Positions 9,122 through 17,543 of a stretch of 64,000 nt of DNA are shown piece by piece. Location of the stretch: assembly GCF_014193675.1 (NCBI RefSeq), contig NZ_BLXZ01000005.1, positions 62,001 through 126,000 of the forward strand. Direction: 5' to 3'. The notes below the pieces were generated by a model. The model did no database searches, was not told the DNA's origin, and saw only the letters and a program-made list of their open reading frames with translations. The position numbers were made by a program, and so were the translations under genes. Within the stretch, counting starts at the first letter, position 1. Each line of letters starts with the position of its first letter. Source of the DNA: Geomonas limicola. GTDB lineage: Bacteria > Desulfobacterota > Desulfuromonadia > Geobacterales > Geobacteraceae.

Positions 9122-10281
9122 TGGGAGCGGGACGTGGTGCAGACCCCGCCCGCCCCCTGGCACTGCTCCTCCCGGATCTCGGGTGTGGCGGCGCCGAGCG
9201 GGTTGCGGTGAACCTGGCGAATGCGTATCGGGCTAGGGGCTTCGAGGTTGACCTGGTGCTGATGTCCTGTCAGGGGCCGCTGCTGAACAGGCTCGACCCC
9301 GGGGTACACCTGGTCGACCTGGGGGCGCAGCGCATCCGGCAGGTCCTGGTCCCGCTCATCGCCTACCTGCGCCGCCGACGTCCGGCGGCGTTGCTCGCCT
9401 GCATGTGGCCCTTGAGCCTGATCGGTATCTGGGCGGGCTTTCTCTCGGGAGCGGGGACCCGGGTGGTGGTAGCGGAACACACCACCTGGTCCACCTCGCC
9501 GCTTTTAGAAAATCCCCTGCGGCGCCTGGCATTTCGCCTGAGCATGCGGTTCACGCTCCCCCGGGCGAGCGGCGCCGTCACGGTGTCCCGGGGTGCCGCA
9601 GACGACCTGGCATCCCTTGCCGGCGTAGCGCCGCAGCTGATCGAGACCATCTACAATCCGGTTGCCGTTGCCGTGCCTGCCGCACTCCCCGACGCGGTAC
9701 TCCCGCGGGGGTGGTGGGAAGGGAAACACCGGCGCCTCCTTGCGGTGGGTACGCTGACCGACATCAAGGACTATCCGACCCTCTTGCGGGCGCTGCTCCG
9801 GGTGCGTGAGCGTTGCGACGCGCGTCTGCTCGTGCTCGGGGAAGGGGAGTGCCGGGGTCTGTTGGAGGCGCTGACGGCCGAGTTTGGCTTAAGCGGTGCG
9901 GTTTTCTGGCACGGCCAGGTCCCCGACCCCGCGCCGTTCTACCTGCGGGCCGAACTGCACGTGCTCTCTTCGCGCGGCGAAGGGCTTCCGACCGTGATCA
10001 TCGAGGCGCTTCAGGCGGGGACTCCGGTGGTGAGTACCGACTGCCCCTGCGGCCCCCGGGAGATCCTCTGCGATGGTCGTTTCGGGCGGTTGGTTCCGGT
10101 GGGGGATCCCGAAGCGTTGGCCGAGGCGATCCTGGCGGCACTATCCGAGCGGCACGACCCGGCGCCTCTGCGAGCCCGGGCAGCTGACTTCGGCATCGAC
10201 CAGGCGGCGGAGCGCTACCTCGAACTGTTGCTCCCGGAGTACGCAAGCTCTCCCTCGCCCTCCGGGAGAGGGCAGGGGTGA
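9121..10281 (+). CDS. Glycosyltransferase family 4 (GT-B)
   Basis: A 386-residue GT-B enzyme. The N-terminal domain has LLLPDLGCGGAERVAVNLA, and the C-terminal domain has the family hallmark EGLPTVIIEALQAGTPVVST with the conserved glutamates. It retains the anomeric configuration in known members. The start is the ATG at 9121, inside the TGATG junction with the previous gene. The last dozen codons (SPSPSGRGQG region) are read from a GC-rich palindromic dispersed repeat, so the native C-terminus may once have been different. Confidence 0.88.
   Translation: MGAGRGADPARPLALLLPDLGCGGAERVAVNLANAYRARGFEVDLVLMSCQGPLLNRLDPGVHLVDLGAQRIRQVLVPLIAYLRRRRPAALLACMWPLSLIGIWAGFLSGAGTRVVVAEHTTWSTSPLLENPLRRLAFRLSMRFTLPRASGAVTVSRGAADDLASLAGVAPQLIETIYNPVAVAVPAALPDAVLPRGWWEGKHRRLLAVGTLTDIKDYPTLLRALLRVRERCDARLLVLGEGECRGLLEALTAEFGLSGAVFWHGQVPDPAPFYLRAELHVLSSRGEGLPTVIIEALQAGTPVVSTDCPCGPREILCDGRFGRLVPVGDPEALAEAILAALSERHDPAPLRARAADFGIDQAAERYLELLLPEYASSPSPSGRGQG
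10243..10281. repeat. Palindromic repeat overlapping the end of a glycosyltransferase gene
   Basis: The 3' end of the gene carries a CTCGCCCTC / GAGAGGGCAGGGGTGA inverted repeat like the dispersed CCCTCACCCT...CTCTCCC elements seen again at 15778-15800 and 53620-53661. The stop codon lies in its right arm. Confidence 0.5.
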
Positions 10282-10436
10282 AAGAGCCGCCAGCTCGATA
10301 TTCATCCAGCCGTAAGGCAAATCCCCTCTGTCCCCCCTTCGCAAAGGGTGGAGCGCAAGGCCGCAGCAGATGTTGCTTGGCAACAATATCCAGACGGGCT
10401 TCCCCTCGTAGCCGGGAGACCCATCAAGGAGACCAC

Positions 10437-12353
10437 ATGTGCGGCATTGCGGGGTATCTGGCTCCTAATGGGAAGATGGGACGCTTCAGCGAGACCCTGA
10501 GCGCGATGGCCGAGACGCTCAGGCACCGGGGACCGGACGACGGCGGGATCTGGTACGACGCAGAGAAGGGGGTGGGGCTGGCGCACCGGCGCCTGGCGAT
10601 CCTGGACCTCTCCAGCGCGGGTCACCAGCCCATGCATGCCGCAAGCGGCCGCTACGTCCTCGCCTTCAACGGGGAGGTCTACAACTTTCAGGAGTTGCAG
10701 CGGGAGTTGGGCGAGTTGGGGCGCCGCTTCCGCGGGCACTCGGACACCGAGGTGATGCTGGCCGCGTTCGAGGAGTGGGGAGTGGCCGCGGCGCTGACCC
10801 GCTTTATCGGGATGTTCGCCTTCGCCCTGTGGGACCGGCAGCGCGACACCCTGTACCTGGCGCGGGACCGGGCCGGCGAGAAGCCGCTCTACTACGGCTG
10901 GTGCGGCGGCAGCTTCCTGTTCGGCTCGGAGCTGAAGGCGCTGCGCCGGCACCCGGATTGGAAGGGTGGGGTGGACCCACATTCCCTGCACCTTCTGTTG
11001 CGCTACACCTACCTGCCGGCACCACACTGCATCCACCCGGGGATATCGAAGCTTCCCGCCGGAAGCCTCTTGACGCTCAGCTCGGGGGGCAGCAGCGGCA
11101 GCGAACGGATCGTCCCCTACTGGTCGCTTCTGGAAAACCTGCAGCGTGCCGAGCCTTTTACCGGTGGCGATCTCGAGGCGCGGCAGGCCCTCGGCGCGGC
11201 ACTCTCCCGCGCGGTCAAGCGGCAGATGGTTTCTGATGTCCCGCTGGGAGCCTTTCTTTCGGGCGGGATCGATTCATCCACCGTGGTGGCCCTCATGCAG
11301 GCGCAGAGCCCGCGACCGGTCAAGACCTTCACCATCGGCTTTTACGAAAAGGGGTACGACGAGGCGGCCCAAGCACGCGCCGTAGCGAGCCACCTGGGAA
11401 CCGACCATACCGAACTCTACGTCACCGACCGCGAGGCGCTGGAGGTGATCCCCAAGCTGCCGCAGTTCTACGACGAGCCGTTTGCCGACTCATCGCAGAT
11501 CCCCACCTTTTTGCTGGCCCAACTGGCCCGGCGCCACGTCACGGTCTCGCTTTCCGGCGACGGTGGCGACGAGCTCTTCGGAGGCTACCGGCGCTACGCC
11601 CTGATCGAGCGGCACTGGCGCAGGATTTCGCGCGTTCCGGGGTCGCTGCGCCGTGCAGCCTTTCGTGGCATTGAACAGGCGCTCCCGCTTGCCGAGAGGG
11701 CTCTGGGCCGTCTTACGGGGAGCTTGGACCTGGACCGCCTCAGGCGCCTGGCCCGCCTGGCGGCCGCCGGTTCGGTCCCCGAGTTGAACGAGCTGCTGAC
11801 CTGCTATGACCGCTGGGCGGAAGCAGCCACCGGCCAGGCCGCGCTGCCGGCCCTGCCGCTGGCGAACCGGGAACTCTGGGAGGCGCACCCGGAGACCCTG
11901 GAGCACCTGATGCTGCTCGATTTTCAGCGCTACCTGCCGGACGACATCCTGGTGAAGGTGGACCGTGCTGCCATGGCCGTGAGCCTGGAGACCCGGATCC
12001 CGCTGCTGGATCCCGAGGTGATTGAACTTTCCTGGCGCCTGCCGCGGCATTTCAAGTGGCGCGAGGGACAAGGGAAGTGGCTCTTGCGCCAGGTACTTTA
12101 CCAGCACGTGCCGCGCAACCTGGTGGAGCGTCCCAAATGCGGCTTCGGCATCCCGGTGGGGCTCTGGCTTAAGGGGCCGCTCAAGGAATGGGGAGAGAGC
12201 CTGCTCAGCGAGGCGGCGCTGCAGCGCAGCGGGCTGCTGGTGCCCGGACCAATCCGCCGTACCTGGCAGGAGCACCTCTCCGGCGCCCGCGACCGGACCT
12301 TCGAACTCTGGCCGGTGCTCATGTTCCAGGCGTGGTTGGAAGACAATGGATAA
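10437..12353 (+). CDS. AsnB-type glutamine-dependent amidotransferase (first copy)
   Basis: A 638-residue class II amidotransferase. The mature N-terminus MCGIAG puts the catalytic Cys at position 2, the glutaminase domain continues with LRHRGPDD and FNGEVYNF, and the synthetase domain has the pyrophosphate loop SGGIDSS. AsnB makes asparagine, but copies inside O-antigen loci (WbpS is the known example) convert sugar uronic acids to amides. The context makes that role more likely here, though it is inference. ATG 10437 follows AAGGAG; the open frame upstream of it is not coding. A second, diverged copy lies at 19058-21064. Confidence 0.9.
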   Translation: MCGIAGYLAPNGKMGRFSETLSAMAETLRHRGPDDGGIWYDAEKGVGLAHRRLAILDLSSAGHQPMHAASGRYVLAFNGEVYNFQELQRELGELGRRFRGHSDTEVMLAAFEEWGVAAALTRFIGMFAFALWDRQRDTLYLARDRAGEKPLYYGWCGGSFLFGSELKALRRHPDWKGGVDPHSLHLLLRYTYLPAPHCIHPGISKLPAGSLLTLSSGGSSGSERIVPYWSLLENLQRAEPFTGGDLEARQALGAALSRAVKRQMVSDVPLGAFLSGGIDSSTVVALMQAQSPRPVKTFTIGFYEKGYDEAAQARAVASHLGTDHTELYVTDREALEVIPKLPQFYDEPFADSSQIPTFLLAQLARRHVTVSLSGDGGDELFGGYRRYALIERHWRRISRVPGSLRRAAFRGIEQALPLAERALGRLTGSLDLDRLRRLARLAAAGSVPELNELLTCYDRWAEAATGQAALPALPLANRELWEAHPETLEHLMLLDFQRYLPDDILVKVDRAAMAVSLETRIPLLDPEVIELSWRLPRHFKWREGQGKWLLRQVLYQHVPRNLVERPKCGFGIPVGLWLKGPLKEWGESLLSEAALQRSGLLVPGPIRRTWQEHLSGARDRTFELWPVLMFQAWLEDNG

Positions 12354-12632
12354 TTGACAATTGACGATTGACAGTGAACTGCGGTCATGAGGCTTCGAAC
12401 AACTGCATGCAAAGTTCCAAGTTCCAGGTTTTAACTTTTCCGTTCTACCTTGCGCGGAGGCTGCGAAGGCACTTGTAGGGGGAATAATCATTCGCCCGGT
12501 GCGCCGTAAGGCGCGTAGCCTGCACGGCTCGGCCTTTGGACAATGAACTAAGAGCGGCTGGCTGGACGCAGCAGGTTCCGTTACTCCATCCATATTGGAT
12601 AGGGGCGCGGTAATAACAGGGGGGAGGGGAAG
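12354..12632. other. Intergenic region with dispersed repeat fragments
   Basis: No gene is seen in these 279 bases. They contain an ATTGACAATTGAC-type direct repeat right after the amidotransferase stop and, at 12474-12497, one copy of the palindrome centred on AATCATT. A GGGGAGGGGA ribosome site for the next gene closes the region. Confidence 0.6.
12474..12497. repeat. REP-like palindrome, copy 1
   Basis: A near-palindrome TGTAGGGG...TCATTCGCCC shared with 15754-15777 and 31521-31548. This copy has lost one base in the left arm. It lies between genes. Confidence 0.65.
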
Positions 12633-13859
12633 ATGACTGTGCTGTACCTGACTCATGACGGCATCACCGACCACATCGGGCGCTCGCAGATCGCTCCCTA
12701 CCTCTTGGGGCTTGCGGGGCAGGGGTTCCGGATCCACGTACTCAGTGCCGAGAAGCCGGGGCGGGAGGAACTGTCAGCACAGTACCACGCTATCTTTCTG
12801 GCCGCCGGGATTTCCTGGACCACTGTCAGGTACTCCAATCGCTTCTCGTTATTCTCTTTCATAGGCGAACTGGTGCGTCTTTACCGCGCAGCTGCTGAGA
12901 TGATAAAAAATGAACGGATTCACATATTGCATTGTCGTTGCTTCCCTGCTACTATCATTGGGAAATATTTAATCAAAAAATTCTCAGTAAAGCTGGTCTT
13001 CGATTTCAGGGACTTCTGGCCCGATACACGGCTGGATACCCGCAGGTTCAAACTTCCCTATCGCTACATTAAGTCGCTCGAGCCGGACCTGGTGCGCTGT
13101 GCGGACAAGATAGTGTGCCTCACTGCGCGGGCCCGTTCGCTGCTCATCGACTGGTACCTGACCACCGAGGCGGTACCCCAGGCGCGCTTCCAGGTGATTC
13201 CCTGCTGCGCCGACTTCGACCACTTCGACCTTTCCCGGGTGACGGCGCAGGACCGCGAGAAAGCGCGCCGCCAGGCCGGCCTGGAACCGGGGCGCTGCGT
13301 GCTGCTCTACCTGGGGAGCCTGGGTCCCGACTACCTTTTGGACCAGATGCTCACGCTGTTTCGCCAGCTGCTCAAGCTTAGACCCGATGCCTGCTTTCTC
13401 TTCGTCTCCAACAACGGGCGCGAGCTCGTGGAGGCCGGCTGCCGGGAGCAGGGGATTTCTTTCGAGCGGATCCGGTTCGTCTCGGCGGATCGCAGCGAGG
13501 TGCCGGCCTACCTGGCCCTGGCTGACCTCTCCGTGGTGTTCATCAGGCCTAGTCTCTCCAAGGCCGGCTGCTCACCGACGAAGCTTGCCGAGCTCTTCGC
13601 CTGCAACGTGCCGGTCATCGCAAACACCCACGTGGGGGATCTGGACCAGATCATCGACCTTGAGGTTAACGGCTCCGCGGTGGTGAGCGATTTCCACGAG
13701 GAAACCCTGCTGGCTGCACTACAGGCGGTGCTCGCCCGCAAGGCAGGACCGCCGCTCGATATCCGCTCCCGCAGCCGGGAATTTTCCCTCGAAGAGGGGG
13801 TACGGCGCTACACCGAGGTCTACCGGGAGTTACTGGCACATCACCCTGTCCAGGAGTAG
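12633..13859 (+). CDS. Glycosyltransferase family 4 (GT-B)
   Basis: A 408-residue GT-B protein. It opens with VLYLTHDGITDHIGRSQIAPYL, of the kind seen in many capsule glycosyltransferases. A DFRDFWPD stretch lies in the N-domain, and the C-domain donor-binding segment contains KLAELFACNVPVIAN. The ATG has a GGGGAGGGGA site. An AT-rich stretch at about 12896-12990 stands out from the GC-rich body of the gene and suggests a mosaic origin. The gene is followed after 6 bases by the CofD-family gene. Confidence 0.85.
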   Translation: MTVLYLTHDGITDHIGRSQIAPYLLGLAGQGFRIHVLSAEKPGREELSAQYHAIFLAAGISWTTVRYSNRFSLFSFIGELVRLYRAAAEMIKNERIHILHCRCFPATIIGKYLIKKFSVKLVFDFRDFWPDTRLDTRRFKLPYRYIKSLEPDLVRCADKIVCLTARARSLLIDWYLTTEAVPQARFQVIPCCADFDHFDLSRVTAQDREKARRQAGLEPGRCVLLYLGSLGPDYLLDQMLTLFRQLLKLRPDACFLFVSNNGRELVEAGCREQGISFERIRFVSADRSEVPAYLALADLSVVFIRPSLSKAGCSPTKLAELFACNVPVIANTHVGDLDQIIDLEVNGSAVVSDFHEETLLAALQAVLARKAGPPLDIRSRSREFSLEEGVRRYTEVYRELLAHHPVQE

Positions 13860-13865
13860 AAAATC

Positions 13866-15086
13866 ATGCTGAACGTGGTGGTCATCAACGGAGGGCGCGG
13901 GGCGGCGGCAATCATCCCGGCGCTGCTGAAACAGCAGGGGCTCAACGTCACCTCGGTGGTCAACGCCTACGACGACGGGAAGTCCACCGGGGAGATCCGG
14001 CGCTTCTTCGGGATGCTCGGCCCCTCGGACATCCGCAAGGTCCAGGAGCTCATGCTTCCGGAAAACGATCCCGACTACCAGGCCAACCTGCACCTGTTCC
14101 GTTACCGCTACCCGGTCGGTGTCTCCCGTGCCGAGGTCATGAAGGAACTGGAGGAGTTCGGAGCGGGGGTGAACGATTTCCTCGCAGGGGTCCGTTTCGA
14201 GAGCCAGAAGGTGTCGAACGCCCTGCGCTACTTCGTGCGCGAGTTTTTAAGCGGCCTCGAGGTGAGCGAGAAGGCGCGCTGCGAGCGCTTCGACTTCTCG
14301 GACTGCTCGGTGATGAACTGCATCTATGCCGGGGCTTTTCTCGCCATGGACCGCAACATCGAGACCGCCACGCGCTATATCGACCGGCTCTTCAAACTGA
14401 AGGGAACCGTGCTCCCCACCAGCATCGAGGACAAGAAACTGGTGGCGCTCAGAGAAAACGGCGAGATGCTCTACAGCGAGGCCGATATCGTGGAACTCCG
14501 CTCCAACGTACTCATCGAGCGGATCTACCTTCTGGACGCGACCCTCAACCCGGATTTCTTCGAGATGCTGAGCCTCGAGGAGAAGCGCTACTACCTGGCG
14601 CGCAACCACAGCTTCGTGGCGGTATCCCAGGGAGTGAAGCACGCCCTGCAGCACGCCGACATCATCATCTACTCGGCGGGGACCCAGCATTCCTCCCTGT
14701 ATCCGACCTACCTCTCCACCGGGCTTGCTTCGACCATCGCCGACAACAAAACCGCGCTGAAGATTTTCATCACCAACATCGGGGCCGATTACGAGACCCC
14801 CACCTACAAGGCCTCCGATTACCTGGTGGGAGCTTTCCGTTACCTGGGGCTTTCCGACAAGCGGAGCTACACCATGCAGGAGCTTTTCGACGCGGTGCTG
14901 GTCAACAAGACGCACCTGAAAGCAGACGACACCTACGTGGTCTTCGACGAGGATTCCTTCCGCGAGCTCCCGGTGCGCTACCTCGTCGACACCTTCGAAT
15001 CAGCCGCCGACCTGGGGAAGCATGACGGACCCAAGGTGGTGCAGACCGTACTGGGACTCTACGATGGCGCGCTCGATTTCTGCTGA
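13866..15086 (+). CDS. CofD/YvcK-family protein in polysaccharide locus
   Basis: A 406-residue member of the CofD (2-phospho-L-lactate transferase)/YvcK superfamily. The N-terminus MLNVVVINGGRGAAAIIPAL has the GG-rich nucleotide loop, VVNAYDDGKSTGEIRR is the family's conserved D-D-G-x-S-T-G stretch, and FGMLGPSDIRK follows. True CofD acts in F420 synthesis and YvcK in cell-wall/carbon balance. This protein is longer and sits between a glycosyltransferase and a HAD phosphatase with a nucleotidylyltransferase nearby. A role in transferring a phosphoacyl group to a sugar or nucleotide is possible but is my inference. Confidence 0.78.
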   Translation: MLNVVVINGGRGAAAIIPALLKQQGLNVTSVVNAYDDGKSTGEIRRFFGMLGPSDIRKVQELMLPENDPDYQANLHLFRYRYPVGVSRAEVMKELEEFGAGVNDFLAGVRFESQKVSNALRYFVREFLSGLEVSEKARCERFDFSDCSVMNCIYAGAFLAMDRNIETATRYIDRLFKLKGTVLPTSIEDKKLVALRENGEMLYSEADIVELRSNVLIERIYLLDATLNPDFFEMLSLEEKRYYLARNHSFVAVSQGVKHALQHADIIIYSAGTQHSSLYPTYLSTGLASTIADNKTALKIFITNIGADYETPTYKASDYLVGAFRYLGLSDKRSYTMQELFDAVLVNKTHLKADDTYVVFDEDSFRELPVRYLVDTFESAADLGKHDGPKVVQTVLGLYDGALDFC

Positions 15087-15747
15087 AGGGGCGCTCGGCG
15101 CCTTGCAGCTCCTGCAGGACCGGAGCCTGCTCATCTTCGATTTCGACGGCACCTTGGCCGACACGAGTCCGCTGCACGCGCAGGCCTTCAACCAGGTGCT
15201 GGCCCCCTTGGGGGTCCGGGTGGATTACCCCGCCATCGCCGGGATGAAGACCCGCGACGCAATGGAAAAAGTGGTGCGCCAAAACGGGGTGCGGCTGGAT
15301 TCCGAGGGGCTTGAGAAGTTGAGTGTCGAGAAACAGTGGCGGGTGCGCCGGCTTATCGAAGAGCGGCTGGTTCCGCTGCCGGGAGTGGCTGATTTTCTCT
15401 CCTGGGTCCGGCCGCGCTACCGGTTGGCGCTCTACAGTTCCGGGTCCCGGGGAACCGTGACCCAGTCACTTGAAAAGCTCGGGTTTTCCAGGTGGTTCGA
15501 CCCGCTTATCTGTGCCGACGACGTGACTGCCGCCAAGCCCGATCCCGAGGGGTATCTCAAGGTGCTGCAGCTCACCGGGGTGGCACCAGGGCGGGCGCTG
15601 GTCTTCGAGGACTCCGACGCGGGACTGCAGGCGGCCGCACGGGCCGGGATCACGGCCGTGGATGTGAGGCCCCCCTTCGACTACAGCTTCATCCTGGGGC
15701 TCCCCCCGGAACAGACACCGGCCGCCGGGTACCGGTGGCAGCCGTGA
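15064..15747 (+). CDS. HAD-family hydrolase (beta-phosphoglucomutase/phosphatase type)
   Basis: A 227-residue HAD protein with motif I DFDGTLAD (nucleophile Asp), a cap domain, motif II YSSGSRG, the conserved Lys in AAKPDPEG and motif IV VFEDSDAG. These enzymes dephosphorylate or isomerise sugar phosphates. ATG 15064 lies inside the end of the CofD-family gene; an in-frame ATG at 15022 would overlap more and was not chosen. The overlap implies translational coupling with the CofD-like protein, so the two may act in one pathway. Confidence 0.82.
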   Translation: MARSISAEGALGALQLLQDRSLLIFDFDGTLADTSPLHAQAFNQVLAPLGVRVDYPAIAGMKTRDAMEKVVRQNGVRLDSEGLEKLSVEKQWRVRRLIEERLVPLPGVADFLSWVRPRYRLALYSSGSRGTVTQSLEKLGFSRWFDPLICADDVTAAKPDPEGYLKVLQLTGVAPGRALVFEDSDAGLQAAARAGITAVDVRPPFDYSFILGLPPEQTPAAGYRWQP

Positions 15748-15753
15748 GACGGT

Positions 15754-15800
15754 GCAGGGGCGAATAATCATTCGCCCAACCTCTCCCGCGGGGAGAGGCG
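15754..15800. repeat. REP-like palindrome copy 2 with adjoining CTCTCCC element
   Basis: GGGGCGAATAATCATTCGCCC occupies about 15757-15777, and a short inverted CTCTCCC/GGGAGAG element follows directly. It lies between the HAD gene and the next glycosyltransferase. Confidence 0.65.
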
Positions 15801-15888
15801 GCCGAGGGCCGGGCAGGTAGATCGCGGGGCACCGCAATCACCACGGTGAACATCACCGGCCCTCAGAACTTTTCCAACGGAGGCTGAC

Positions 15889-16809
15889 GTGGCCCAAACC
15901 GCAAACCTGAAAATCCTGACCGTGGTGGTGACCCACAACCGCCGTGCGCTGCTGGAGCGCTGCCTGGACCACCTGAACCTGCAGGCGCGCCGACCGGACC
16001 AGACCCTGGTCATCAACAACGCGAGTACCGACGGCACCGAATCGATGCTGGCCATCCGCGGGGTGCGCTGCCTCACCCAAGAGAACCTCGGCTCGGCCGG
16101 CGGCTGGCACCGGGGGATCTCGGTGGCCCTCGACGAAGGGTTCGACGCCGTCTGGCTCATGGACGACGACGGCTTTCCGGACCGCCAGGCGCTGGCCCGA
16201 CTCGAAGAGGTGCTGCGCCCCGGGGTAGCCTGTGCCGCCTCGCTGGTGGTCCGCGAGGACGACCCGGAACGCTTCGTATTTCCCCATCCGGTCCTGGACC
16301 GCACCGGGCTCCCGGTGCTCTTCGCACCCCGGCGTAAGCTCTACACCGTGAACGACCTGGCCCGCTACGCCAAGGGAGAGACCTATCCCTTCGCCCACTT
16401 TTTCAACGGAGCCCTTATCTCCTGCGCTGCAATCCGGAGGGTGGGAAACGTGAACCGGGACTATTTCATCTTCGGCGAGGAGGTGGATTACTTTTTCCGG
16501 CTCAGGGAGGCGGGGGAGGTCTGTTCGGTTCTGGGCGCCCGTCACTATCACCCGGATGTGAGCGGCAGACCCTATACCGCGCAGAAGATCTACTACTACG
16601 TGAAAAATACGCTGGTCATCAACCGACGCTACCTGAACCGCCCCCTGCAGCGCAACCTGCTCACGGTCGCCGCGGCCCTTGGGCGCACCGCCTGGCGCAA
16701 CGGGGTAGGGGAGGCGCTCTCCTACCTGGTCGGGCGGCAGGCGCCGGCGCTCTATCGGGCGGTGGCCCGTGGGCTACGGGGCGAAGTGGGAAAGGATTTC
16801 CATGGCTGA
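15889..16809 (+). CDS. Glycosyltransferase family 2 (rhamnosyl/galactofuranosyl-transferase-like)
   Basis: A 306-residue GT2 protein with TVVVTHNRRALLERCL, INNASTDGT, and the DDDG metal site in VWLMDDDGFPD. It also has the FNGALISCAAIRRVG and FFIFGEEVDYFFRL-type C-terminal segment seen in GlfT/rhamnosyltransferase-like enzymes. GTG 15889 follows CGGAGG. Its 3' end overlaps the nucleotidylyltransferase gene by 8 bases. Confidence 0.87.
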   Translation: MAQTANLKILTVVVTHNRRALLERCLDHLNLQARRPDQTLVINNASTDGTESMLAIRGVRCLTQENLGSAGGWHRGISVALDEGFDAVWLMDDDGFPDRQALARLEEVLRPGVACAASLVVREDDPERFVFPHPVLDRTGLPVLFAPRRKLYTVNDLARYAKGETYPFAHFFNGALISCAAIRRVGNVNRDYFIFGEEVDYFFRLREAGEVCSVLGARHYHPDVSGRPYTAQKIYYYVKNTLVINRRYLNRPLQRNLLTVAAALGRTAWRNGVGEALSYLVGRQAPALYRAVARGLRGEVGKDFHG

Positions 16810-17527
16810 TATCAAGGTCTTGATAGCTGCGGCGGGAACCGGGTCACGGGCCGGTTTGCCGTACCCGAAAACGCTCTTTCCGATCCTGGGCGAGCCCATC
16901 CTGGTGCGCATCCTGAACCTGATGCGGGAGATCGATCCCTCTCCCACGGTCGTGGTAAGTCCATCGGGGCGGGACCAGATTGCCGAGTGTCTGTCCGCCC
17001 ACGGCCTGAAGGCACACCTGGTGCTGCAGCCCGAGCCGCTGGGGATGGGGGATGCCGTGCTGCGCTTCCGCGACTCCCCGGCCTTTCCGGAGGCTCGGCA
17101 GCTCCTCTTGATCTGGGGTGACATCCCCATGGTGCAGCCGGAGACGGTGCGGGCCCTGGTCCAGGCGCACCGGGAGGACGGCAACGACTTCACCCTGGTC
17201 ACCAAGCTCGTGGATACCGCCTACACCGTGGTGCGACGTGACGCAGAGGGGACCATCACCGACGTCATCGAGACCCGGGAGGCCGGACTGGAACCGGGGC
17301 CGGGCGAGCGGGACATCGGGCTCTTCCTGATGCGGACCGCACCGGTGCTCGACCTGTTGCCCCGGGAGCTTCCCGGCAAGTACGGCAAGAAGACCGGCGA
17401 GCACGGCTTCCTCTACCTGATCGGCCACCTCTCCCGGCTCGGTTTCCGGGTGGAAGGACTGCCGGTTGCCCACGATCTGGATCTGGTGTCCCTCAACTCT
17501 CTCAGAGACATCCAGGCATATCTTTGA
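16802..17527 (+). CDS. Sugar nucleotidylyltransferase
   Basis: A 241-residue NTP-transferase. IAAAGTGSRAGLPYPKTLFP is the signature loop with the activating Arg and Lys, and LLIWGDIPMV is the metal-binding G-D stretch. The overall form resembles the uridylyltransferase half of GlmU without the acetyltransferase domain. It should make a nucleotide-activated sugar or polyol for this polymer. ATG 16802 with AAGGA was chosen over the upstream in-frame ATG 16769. With the CofD-like and HAD genes it forms a possible activated-precursor module; the substrate is unknown. Confidence 0.84.
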   Translation: MADIKVLIAAAGTGSRAGLPYPKTLFPILGEPILVRILNLMREIDPSPTVVVSPSGRDQIAECLSAHGLKAHLVLQPEPLGMGDAVLRFRDSPAFPEARQLLLIWGDIPMVQPETVRALVQAHREDGNDFTLVTKLVDTAYTVVRRDAEGTITDVIETREAGLEPGPGERDIGLFLMRTAPVLDLLPRELPGKYGKKTGEHGFLYLIGHLSRLGFRVEGLPVAHDLDLVSLNSLRDIQAYL

Positions 17528-17543
17528 ACTGTTACCTTAAGTC

